Counted from the first letter of the stretch, positions 7,820-14,175 are shown. The stretch is 23,096 nucleotides of DNA from Candidatus Shapirobacteria bacterium (GCA_023245435.1 JAHFKH010000003.1:15224-38319), one strand, 5' to 3'. Program-made: numbers and translations. Notes: generated by a model not told the origin, from the letters alone.

Positions 7820-8836
7820 CTAATTCCAGGCAGGGAGTTTACCTTTGGCGAGAAATTCAAGTAAGACTCCACCACCAGAAGAAATAAAATCAATTTTATC
7901 TAACAAATTTAATTCTTTGACCGAAGCGAGAGTATCACCACCAGCAATAACTTTAAATGTAGCCGATGAATTGGCCAGCGCTTGTGCTATTTGCTGAGTG
8001 CCATGTTTTGAATCGGGATTTTCAAAAAATCCCATGGCTCCCGACCACACAATAGTTTGAGAGGTAGAAATTAAATTTTTAATATAGTCAATTGAAGTTT
8101 GATCGATATCAAAAGTGTCAGGAGTTAAAGACGAAACAAAAACATTGGGAGCATAAACTAATTTCTCGGAAAATTGTGGTAATTTTCCACCAAGACAAAT
8201 ATTGTCAAAAATATTGGCTAGTTCGGATAAATAATCGATTTTGTCAGATTTGGAGCCACCAATAATCAAAATTTTGGGATGGTGAGAAGTTAATATTTTT
8301 TGAAAATTAGTAATTTCTTCGATGAAATTATCACCATAAAATGCAGGTAAAAATTGATGCAAAACAACTGAGGCTGAAGGGCGATGCGCCACAGCAATAG
8401 CATCAAAAACAAATGCTTGGGACTGATCAACTAATGGTTTTAAAAAACTGGTATCACTTGAATTTTCACCTGGCCAAAAACGAAGATTTTCCACAAATAC
8501 TATTTGATTTTGAGATAATGCCAAATCAACTGCAGGAATATCATCAATATTTTCCATAAATAATGATTGATAAGTGTTGTTTAATAGACTCATTAGCTCG
8601 AGATATACCGGACGTAGGGAATATTTTTCATCAATTCCATCTGGGCGACCCATGTGACCAATCACAATTAGTTGACAGTTACGAGTTAAGAGTTTGTTTA
8701 TCGTCGGTAAAGATTTTACTAATCGGTGATTGTCAATAATTTTTCCATCAACTACAGGTAAATCCAAATCAAGACGTAATAATACGGTTGAGTTTTCGGG
8801 AACTTGATCAACAGTTTTTAGATTCATAGTCTGCAA
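7820..8836 (-). CDS. pgk: Phosphoglycerate kinase, unusually short
   Basis: 338 residues against roughly 390-400 for the family. Recognisable motifs: VLLRLDLDLPVVDG (18-31), VIGHMGRPDG (58-67), VFVENLRFWPGE (113-124), AHRPSAS, IIGGSKSDKIDYL (191-203), VWSGAMGFFE (263-272), IAGGDTLASV (297-306) and DFISSGGGVLLEFL. PGK transfers phosphate from 1,3-bisphosphoglycerate to ADP. The shortfall lies mostly between the GGKLP segment (216-220) and VWSGAMG, where the usual NTFLKA helix and following strands are compressed. Both hinge-domain halves are otherwise present. The start overlaps the end of rpiB by 29 nt, so the two are co-transcribed; a later Met4 start is possible. Confidence 0.93.
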   Translation of the reverse strand: MQTMNLKTVDQVPENSTVLLRLDLDLPVVDGKIIDNHRLVKSLPTINKLLTRNCQLIVIGHMGRPDGIDEKYSLRPVYLELMSLLNNTYQSLFMENIDDIPAVDLALSQNQIVFVENLRFWPGENSSDTSFLKPLVDQSQAFVFDAIAVAHRPSASVVLHQFLPAFYGDNFIEEITNFQKILTSHHPKILIIGGSKSDKIDYLSELANIFDNICLGGKLPQFSEKLVYAPNVFVSSLTPDTFDIDQTSIDYIKNLISTSQTIVWSGAMGFFENPDSKHGTQQIAQALANSSATFKVIAGGDTLASVKELNLLDKIDFISSGGGVLLEFLAKGKLPAWN

Positions 8837-9257
8837 TTTGTTGTAATCTTTTAATTCGTCGTTCTTCGGCGATATAAAAAGAATTTAAAAATGATTTAAC
8901 AATATTTATATTTTGATCTTCGTCTAAATGATTAGCACTTAAGCATAAAATATTGATATTGTCTTCGGTTCGAGCGGCAGCAATTTGTTTTTCAGAAAAA
9001 CCAAGGGCAGCCAGGGCGCCTTTAACTTTGTTGGCGGCTAAACAAGCACCGGCACCAGATCCACAAATTAAAATTCCTAAATCACCGTGTTTAGCAACGA
9101 CTTTTTTGGCTAATTCTATTGATATTAAGGGATAATCGTCATCAGGGATAATTTTGTTTGGTCCCAAATCATAAATATCTAAAGACAAAGATAATAACAA
9201 TTCTTTAATTTTTTCTTTTAACAAAAAACCGCGATGGTCGGACCCTAGATATATCAT
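8808..9257 (-). CDS. rpiB: Ribose-5-phosphate isomerase B
   Basis: 149 residues, the normal RpiB length. IYLGSDHRGFLLKE holds the Asp-His pair (7-8), GILICGSGAGACLAANKV the catalytic Cys65, and the C-terminus EERRIKRLQQIADYE the phosphate-binding arginines. It interconverts ribose 5-phosphate and ribulose 5-phosphate. One change stands out: the conserved RxHN motif is RTED (96-99), putting Glu98 where most RpiB proteins have the ring-opening His. This could mean a different sugar phosphate (RpiB/LacAB family) or a rearranged site. It is the first gene of the cluster; its leaderless promoter overlaps that of the divergent protease gene. Confidence 0.92.
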   Translation of the reverse strand: MIYLGSDHRGFLLKEKIKELLLSLSLDIYDLGPNKIIPDDDYPLISIELAKKVVAKHGDLGILICGSGAGACLAANKVKGALAALGFSEKQIAAARTEDNINILCLSANHLDEDQNINIVKSFLNSFYIAEERRIKRLQQIADYESKNC

Positions 9258-9265
9258 CTATAATC

Positions 9266-9273
9266 ATTATACT
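9266..9273. promoter_or_regulatory. Overlapping divergent -10 boxes (rpiB and ygjP-like)
   Basis: The 23-nt gap between the two start codons holds TATAAT on the minus strand (9266-9271, 8 nt before the rpiB ATG) and TATACT on the plus strand (9268-9273, 7 nt before the ATG at 9281). The two hexamers share four bases, so polymerase can occupy only one at a time. Confidence 0.5.
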
Positions 9274-9280
9274 TCAGAAT

Positions 9281-9946
9281 ATGGAAAAATTTAATGTCGA
9301 GGTTAAAAAAGGAAAAAGTTTGTTGGGATATAAACTGCAAATTGTTGATTTTGAGAATGTAATTATTACGGTGGGACGTTTTGAAAATTGGCAAAAAATT
9401 ATTGAAGATAAAAAAGAATGGATTTTACATCATTTGGCAAAAATGCCAGTTAAAAAAAACTTATTAAATCAGAAAAAAATAAATATTTTAGGAGAAGAAT
9501 ATGGATTAAATATTTCTGAGGGTAAAAATGATTCCTTAATATTTTTTGATGATAAAAAAGAAATATTTATTCGGGTAAAAACGATGACTGATAACTATAT
9601 CAAAAAAATGATAGATAAAAGAATTAGGCCTAAAGCATTGAAAATAATTCGCGATAAAACAAAAGAGTTATCTAATAAATTTAATATAAAAATTGGGGAT
9701 GTAAAAATTAAAAATCAAAAGACAAGATTTGGATCGTGTGCCACAAATGGTAATTTAAATTTTAATTGGCAAATAATAATGTTTCCCATGGATAAATTTG
9801 AACATGTGATTTTACATGAATTGACCCATATTTTGGAACATAATCATTCACATAGGTTTTGGGGGAAACTAGCGGAAATGGATAAAAAAAGTTACCTAAA
9901 TAATCAGTGGCTAAAAAAAGAAGCAACGAAGTTGTTTATTGTTTAG
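9281..9946 (+). CDS. YgjP-like zinc metallopeptidase (DUF45/COG1451)
   Basis: 221 residues. The C-terminal half has the family signature QKTRFGSCATNGNLNFNW followed by ILHELTHILEHNHSHRFW, giving Zn ligands H179, H183 and probably H189, with E180 as general base. The N-terminal half is beta-rich and lysine-rich, without signal peptide or membrane segment, so the protein is probably cytoplasmic. Family members are SprT-like peptidases of poorly known substrate, sometimes found beside restriction or repair genes. It is divergent from rpiB and its stop overlaps the convergent xth gene by 4 nt. Confidence 0.88.
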   Translation: MEKFNVEVKKGKSLLGYKLQIVDFENVIITVGRFENWQKIIEDKKEWILHHLAKMPVKKNLLNQKKINILGEEYGLNISEGKNDSLIFFDDKKEIFIRVKTMTDNYIKKMIDKRIRPKALKIIRDKTKELSNKFNIKIGDVKIKNQKTRFGSCATNGNLNFNWQIIMFPMDKFEHVILHELTHILEHNHSHRFWGKLAEMDKKSYLNNQWLKKEATKLFIV

Positions 9947-10713
9947 ATATTTATCTCAATTCCAACGGGGCAGTGGTCGGAGCCGTAGACGTCCGACAAA
10001 ATAAAAGCGTCAATGAGATTTTTGCGTAAACTTTTATCAATAAAAAAATAATCAATCCGCCAGCCGACATTGCGGTCACGAGCACGAGAAATTTGATCCC
10101 ACCAAGTATAGTTTTCTGGTTCTTTATTTAATTCGCGAAAAGTATCAATCCAATTATTGTCAATTAATTTATCGATCCATTTTCTTTCTATCTCTAAAAA
10201 TCCGGAGGTTTTTTGATTATTTTTGGGGTGAGTAAGATCAATTTCGGTATGAGCGGTGTTAACATCGCCACAAAAAATTACTTTTTCACCTGAGTTTCGT
10301 AAATTATTGATATATTTTAAAAAATAATCATAAAAATCCATTTTATATTGCAATCGACCTTTGTCGCGTTTGCCGTTGGGAAAATAAACATTAAGCAGGG
10401 TAAATTCATCAAATTTGGTAATAATAACTCGGCCTTCATCATCCCAATCATTGTCACGATCACCTAAAATGACAGTTTTGGGTTCAAGTTTGGTATAAAT
10501 ACCAACGCCAGAATATCCTGCTTTTTGGGCTGAATTTAAATAAAAATTATAGTCGGTTGGCTCATCAATTGAATGAGGAATTTGATCAATTTTGGCCTTG
10601 ACTTCCTGTAAACAATAAATATCGGCCCTATCTTTTTTCATAAATTCCCACAGACCTTTTTTGATACAGGCGCGCATGCCGGCGACGTTCCAGGAGATGA
10701 TACGAGTTTTCAT
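9943..10713 (-). CDS. xth: Exodeoxyribonuclease III (AP endonuclease)
   Basis: 256 residues, the normal family length. Motifs of the EEP superfamily appear in order: IISWNVAGMRACIKKG (N-terminal Asn), YCLQEVKAK (catalytic Glu), FCGDVNTAHTEIDL (Asp and Asn of the active site), NVGWRIDYFFI, and SDVYGSDHCPVGI with the C-terminal Asp-His pair. The enzyme cleaves 5' to abasic sites and degrades duplex DNA 3'-5' in base-excision repair. The start has a TACAAT box 6 nt upstream (10720-10725, minus), back to back with the tRNA promoter. Confidence 0.95.
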   Translation of the reverse strand: MKTRIISWNVAGMRACIKKGLWEFMKKDRADIYCLQEVKAKIDQIPHSIDEPTDYNFYLNSAQKAGYSGVGIYTKLEPKTVILGDRDNDWDDEGRVIITKFDEFTLLNVYFPNGKRDKGRLQYKMDFYDYFLKYINNLRNSGEKVIFCGDVNTAHTEIDLTHPKNNQKTSGFLEIERKWIDKLIDNNWIDTFRELNKEPENYTWWDQISRARDRNVGWRIDYFFIDKSLRKNLIDAFILSDVYGSDHCPVGIEINI

Positions 10714-10719
10714 AAGTTA

Positions 10720-10725
10720 ATTGTA
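10720..10725 (-). promoter_or_regulatory. -10-like box of xth (leaderless)
   Basis: TACAAT on the minus strand, ending 6 nt before the xth ATG at 10713. Confidence 0.45.
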
Positions 10726-10733
10726 CCTCAATT

Positions 10734-10742
10734 TGTTATAAT
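10734..10742 (+). promoter_or_regulatory. Extended -10 promoter of tRNA-Tyr
   Basis: TGTTATAAT, an extended -10 (TGn plus perfect TATAAT), ends 12 nt before the mature tRNA 5' end, leaving a short 5' leader for RNase P. No convincing -35 is present, as expected for extended -10 promoters. Confidence 0.65.
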
Positions 10743-10754
10743 CCTATCTGAAAA

Positions 10755-10826
10755 CCAGTGGGTGCCGGGCGGTTAGGCAACGGTCTGTAAAACCGTTTTA
10801 TGCAGGTTCAACTCCTGCCCACTGGA
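10755..10826 (+). tRNA. tRNA-Tyr (anticodon GTA), short variable loop
   Basis: 72 nt cloverleaf read by eye. Acceptor CCAGTGG (10755-10761) pairs with CCACTGG (10819-10825); discriminator A10826; CCA is not encoded. The D stem is GCC/GGC (3 bp). Anticodon stem ACGGT/ACCGT encloses loop CTGTAAA, giving anticodon GTA. The T stem GCAGG/CCTGC encloses TTCAACT. The variable region is only 5 nt (TTTAT), whereas bacterial tRNA-Tyr normally has a long variable arm. The first pair is C1:G72 instead of bacterial G1:C72. Positions 8 and 14 both read G in this fold, so the usual U8:A14 pair is missing. Tyr identity rests on the anticodon. Confidence 0.85.
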
Positions 10827-10845
10827 CATTAATTATTTTTATCCC

Positions 10846-11076
10846 ATGACAATCATTAACTGGGTTGATTTAAAATCCGAAGCATTACTTGAAGCGGTAA
10901 ATAATTTGGATCCGAAGTCAGTTAAACAACTCACTTTTTCTCCTGATGTTATTCGGCACCGATTACAGGGTTATGTAGGTGATGGACTACCAAACTCAAA
11001 AGTGTATGAAACGGCACTGAAACATCTTGAAGAAATAGTTGGTAGAAAAAATAAGCAACTAATAACTAAAAGTTAA
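10846..11076 (+). CDS. Hypothetical protein, 76 residues
   Basis: Small soluble protein starting MTIINWVDLKSEALLEAV, with no recognised domain, cysteine or membrane segment. It begins 19 nt after the tRNA. A TANNNT-type box (TATTTT, 10834-10839) lies 6 nt before the ATG, though the tRNA promoter could also read into it. The next gene follows after 22 nt. Confidence 0.6.
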   Translation: MTIINWVDLKSEALLEAVNNLDPKSVKQLTFSPDVIRHRLQGYVGDGLPNSKVYETALKHLEEIVGRKNKQLITKS

Positions 11077-11085
11077 CCACAAAAG

Positions 11086-11091
11086 TAAAAT
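11086..11091 (+). promoter_or_regulatory. -10-like box deciding the start of the FtsK-gamma-like gene
   Basis: TAAAAT ends 7 nt before the ATG at 11099 and overlaps the alternative ATG at 11090. It favours the second ATG. Confidence 0.35.
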
Positions 11092-11098
11092 GAATGGT

Positions 11099-11329
11099 AT
11101 GGATGAAGTTAAAAAATTACAAAAAAGAATTGAGGAATTGGAAAAGATTGTTAACTCGTCGGCGTTTGTGAAAGATAAAGAATTTATGGATGCCCTGTAC
11201 GAAAAAGCCAAAGAATTGGTGAAAAAATATAAAAAATCTTCAGCTATATTTTTGCAAACAAAATTATTGATTGATTTTGAACGGGCAAAAAATTTGGTGG
11301 AGAGATTAAAAAATGATGGTGTAATCTGA
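11099..11329 (+). CDS. Stand-alone FtsK gamma-like winged-helix protein
   Basis: 76 residues from the ATG at 11099; an in-frame ATG at 11090 adds three. The first ~25 residues (EVKKLQKRIEELEKIV) look like a short coiled coil. The rest, DALYEKAKELVKKYKKSSAIFLQTKLLIDFERAKNLVERLKNDGVI read in pieces, follows the FtsK gamma domain pattern LYxxAxxLVxxxxKxSASxLQRRLxIGYxRAAxLIDxMExxGIV. In FtsK this winged helix reads the chromosome-orienting KOPS sites and contacts XerD. Here the motor and membrane domains are absent, and the recognition helix differs (QTKLLIDFERA instead of QRRLxIGYxRA), so DNA specificity probably differs. The gene lies just upstream of recF. Confidence 0.7.
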   Translation: MDEVKKLQKRIEELEKIVNSSAFVKDKEFMDALYEKAKELVKKYKKSSAIFLQTKLLIDFERAKNLVERLKNDGVI

Positions 11330-11340
11330 TTTTTTTCTGC

Positions 11341-11346
11341 TATCCT
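11341..11346 (+). promoter_or_regulatory. -10-like box of recF (leaderless)
   Basis: TATCCT ends 7 nt before the ATG at 11354, fitting the TANNNT pattern of the window. Moderate match. Confidence 0.4.
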
Positions 11347-11353
11347 ATCGTAG

Positions 11354-12402
11354 ATGTATATAAAGAGTATAAATTTACAAAATTTTAGGAGTTATCCTGA
11401 GAAAACGGTGGAGTTTGACAGTGGAGTTAATTTAATTTTGGGAGAAAATGGAGCCGGAAAAAGTAATTTAATTGAGGCTATTTATTTTTGGCGTCAGGGA
11501 AAAGTTTTCGAGCTAGCAGCCTTTCGCAAATGATTGAATGGAATAAAAGTTTTACGTCCGTACGAGGAAACGTTGGTGATTTGGAATTGGAAGCACAGTT
11601 AATTAAAAATACTGAAAGTACGGGGAATAGTCGTAGATTTTTGATAAATAAAGTCGATAAAACTCGAGCAAAATATTTGGGAAATTTTAGATGTGTGTTG
11701 TTTGACCCGGAAGACATTAGATTGGTGTCGGGTTCCCCTACTCGTCGCCGTGATTTTTTGGATGCAATATTTACATCATCGGAGTGGACTTATGCCAGCG
11801 CATTGTCACAATATAATCGAGCGTTAAAACATCGAAATGAATTATTGGATTTGATTTTTGAAGGTAAGGCACAAACGACTGAACTGTTTTATTGGAATCA
11901 ATCGTTGATTAAAAATGCCGACATTATTAATAAATTTAGAAAAGAATTTATAAATTTGACCAACGATTTTTTTGCACGACACGAAGATTCTGAAATTAGA
12001 AAATTATCAATAAAATATTATCCTTCGGTAATTTCGGCTGAAAGAATGCAAAATGAAGAAAAAACGGATATTCGAACGGGGTATACCCGATACGGACCAC
12101 ATCGAGATGATTTTGAAATTTGGAGTCAGAATTTTGAAAACAACGATCAGAATATGGCCAATTGGGGAAGTCGAGGTCAACAACGACTGGCAGTTTTAGC
12201 GATACGGTTAGCACAAATAAATTATTTGATGGAAAGATACAAAGAAACTCCCGTATTACTTTTAGATGATATTTTTTCAGAGCTTGATGAAAACCATCGA
12301 AAATTGGTGGTCGAAATTTGCCAGAAGCATCAAACAATATTTACCAGTGCAGAGGAAGAAGCCCAAATCTATTTACCTAATGCACAAATCATAAAAATAT
12401 AG
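11354..12402 (+). CDS. recF: RecF, DNA repair ATPase, interrupted by a frameshift
   Basis: Two frames together encode one RecF of about 349 residues. Frame A from ATG 11354 reads MYIKSINLQNFRSYPEKTV and the Walker A region GENGAGKSNLIEAIYF, then runs into TGA within about 60 residues. Frame B, open from 11488 to 12402, continues with LASGKSFRASSLSQMIEW, carries a VSGSPTRRRDFLD segment, the signature GSRGQQRLAVLAIRLAQ and Walker B LLLDDIFSELDENHR. The switch falls in a run of five T after TA near 11485-11489; one more T would restore a single frame. A sequencing or assembly slip, a real mutation or -1 slippage all fit. RecF loads RecA at gaps with RecO/RecR. Confidence 0.85.
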
Positions 12403-12408
12403 TAGAAT
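12381..12408 (+). promoter_or_regulatory. Candidate promoter of the 16S rRNA gene
   Basis: TGCACA (12381-12386), a 16-nt spacer and TAGAAT (12403-12408), placed just upstream of the processing stem. It overlaps the 3' end of recF. The -35 match is weak (4/6). Confidence 0.45.
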
Positions 12409-12420
12409 AGCACTCAGCAC

Positions 12421-12468
12421 TTTAACAAACTATTCACTTTTTAGCCACGGTTGCTAGTACCAGAGAGG
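12421..12468 (+). other. 16S processing stem, 5' arm
   Basis: The segments TTTAACAAACTATTCACTTT plus TTAGCC (12421-12446) and AGTACCAGAGAGG (12456-12468) are complementary to the trailer at 14052-14098. The result is a long, bulged leader-trailer helix closing the 16S precursor, the usual RNase III substrate. Confidence 0.8.
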
Positions 12469-12518
12469 ATCACAAAAAAATCTTTTTTGGTAATTTTTTT
12501 TACAAAAATTACTATTTT

Positions 12519-14010
12519 TGTACTAAGAGTTTGATCGTGGCTCAGGATAAACGCTGGCGGTATGCCTAAGACATGCAAGTCGAACGGAATTTATTGTCTA
12601 CACTAAGTCCATTTTTGTGGATTTGGCGTAGATGGTAAGTTTAGTGGCAAACGGGTGAGTATAAAATACGAATGTACTTTGAAGCGGAGGATAGCCCATC
12701 GAAAGGTGGGGTAATACTCTATAATGTCTCCGGACTAAAGACGCAAGTCACTTCAAAAGCAGCGTATTCGCTACCAGCTAGTTGGCGGGGTAAAAGCCCA
12801 CCAAGGCTATGACGGCTACCGGCTCTTAGCGGAGAGTCCGGCACAATGGGACTGAGACACGGCCCATACACCTACGGGTGGCAGCAGTTAGGAATTTTGC
12901 GCAATGGACGAAAGTCTGACGCAGCGATACCGCGTGAAGGATGAAGTCTCTCGGGATGTAAACTTCTTTTAGATAATCATGAAGATTGTCAGAATAAGCA
13001 GCTACAAACTATGTGCCAGCAGTCGCGGTAATACATAGGCTGCAAGCGTTATCCGGATTTATTGGGCGTAAAGAGTCTGTAGGCGGTTGCCTAAGTCTTG
13101 TTTCAAAGACCTCGACTTAATCGAGGAAAGGGGCAAGATACTGGGTTACTAGAGTGATATCGGGGTTACTGGAATTTGTAGTGTAGGGGTTAAATCCGTG
13201 GATACTACAAAGAACACCAAGCGCGAAGGCGGGTAACTAGGTATATACTGACGCTGAGAGACGAAAGCTAGGGAAGCAAATCAGATTAGAGACCTGAGTA
13301 GTCCTAGCTGTAAACGATGTCTGTTAATTTTCCCTGATTTATTGGGGGAGATGTAAGCTAACGCGTTAAACAGACCGCCTGGGGAGTATAGCCGCAAGGC
13401 CGAAACTCAAACGAATTGGCGGGGAGGCGCACAACCAGTGGAGCATGTGGTTCAATTCGATACTAAGCGATGAACCTTACCTGGGCTTGAAATGTACCTG
13501 CAGATCTATGAAAGTAGAAGTCCTTCGAGGGTGGTACACAGCTGTTGCATGGCTGTCGTCAGCTCGTGACGTGAGTTGTTCTCTTAAGTGAGGTAACGAG
13601 CGCAACCCCTATCCGGTGTTACTGTGTCACCGGAGACTGCCTAGCATTATTTTGTTAGGAGGAAGGAGGGGACGACGTCAAGTCATCATGATGCCTATGT
13701 CCAGGGCTACACACATCCTACAATGGATTGTACAGAGGGTTGCAATACCGCGAGGTGGAGCTAATCCCTAAAACAATCCTCAGTTGGGATTGCAGGCTGA
13801 AACTCGCCTGCATGAACCCGGAATTGGTAGTAATCGCACATCAGCAGCGTGCGGTGAATACGTTCTCGCCTCTTGCACACACTGCCCGTCAAATCAGCAA
13901 AGTTGGGGGTACCCAAAGCTCAGATTAGTCTGGGTTAAGGTAAATCCAGCGATGAGGGTTAAGTCGTAACAAGGTATCCGTACTGGAAGGTGCGGATGGA
14001 TCACCTCCTT
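12519..14010 (+). rRNA. rrs: 16S ribosomal RNA
   Basis: About 1,492 nt, slightly shorter than the E. coli gene, with no large insertion. It opens with AGAGTTTGATCGTGGCTCAG (12526 onward) and closes with GGATCACCTCCTT, so the anti-Shine-Dalgarno is intact. Universal blocks are visible: GTGCCAGCAGTCGCGGTAA (530 loop), ATTAGAGACCTGAGTAGTCC (near 790-806), AAACTCAAACGAATTGGCGG (near 907-926), CACACACTGCCCGTC (near 1395-1407) and AAGTCGTAACAAGGTATCC (near 1492-1510). Several differ from the bacterial consensus and mismatch common primers, as reported for CPR bacteria. By hand alignment, C1400 is U, and pairs 923:1393, 506:525 and 1409:1491 are changed on both sides. The 5' end is set by analogy to E. 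coli and may be off by a few bases. Confidence 0.98.
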
Positions 14011-14012
14011 TG

Positions 14013-14053
14013 AGGTTTTGTTCTCAACGCAAGTTGAGTTCCAACTCAAAACC
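14013..14053 (+). other. Trailer hairpin after 16S
   Basis: Directly after the 16S 3' end, GAGGTTTTG and CAAAACC flank an inner perfect hairpin CTCAAC-GCAA-GTTGAG. It probably forms in the precursor next to the processing stem. No U-tract follows, so it is not a terminator. Confidence 0.5.
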
Positions 14054-14098
14054 TTTCTGGTACTGATAATTTTGGCTAAAAAGTGAAAGTTTGTTAAA
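14052..14098 (+). other. 16S processing stem, 3' arm
   Basis: CCTTTCTGGTACT (14052-14064) and GGCTAAAAAGTGAAAGTTTG continuing TTAAA (14074-14098) pair with the leader at 12421-12468 with few mismatches and one bulge. Confidence 0.8.
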
Positions 14099-14108
14099 AA
14101 AGCAATAA

Positions 14109-14133
14109 AAACCCGTCGAAAGACGGGTTTTTT
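14109..14133 (+). terminator. Rho-independent terminator of the 16S unit
   Basis: Stem AAACCCGTC (14109-14117), loop GAAA, stem GACGGGTTT (14122-14130), then T to 14133. It ends transcription before any 23S, showing that this rRNA operon holds 16S only. Confidence 0.92.
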
Positions 14134-14147
14134 GATGATTTAAGGGT

Positions 14148-14153
14148 TATAAT
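14148..14153 (+). promoter_or_regulatory. -10 box upstream of uppS
   Basis: TATAAT 22 nt before the uppS ATG, giving a leader of roughly 15 nt. uppS is one of few genes here where the box is not at leaderless distance. AGGA at 14154-14157 is too far upstream to act as a normal Shine-Dalgarno. Confidence 0.5.
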
Positions 14154-14175
14154 AGGAACATTCGACTAAATAACT

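Noticed and set aside
11480..11494. Programmed -1 frameshift signal in recF
   Set aside because: The T run is short, the A-site codon TGG does not re-pair well after slipping, and I saw no clear downstream pseudoknot; an indel is simpler, though not excluded.
11996..12337. Minus-strand frame of 113 codons opposite recF
   Set aside because: Shadow of the well-supported recF frame, with no family resemblance.
12475..12520. Hairpins with T runs just before 16S, considered as a terminator
   Set aside because: AT-only stems between the promoter and the gene, inside the processing loop; not GC-rich and would stop rRNA synthesis.
13728..13969. Two overlapping plus-strand reading frames of about 60 codons
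   Set aside because: They lie wholly inside the 16S rRNA gene in conserved rRNA sequence.
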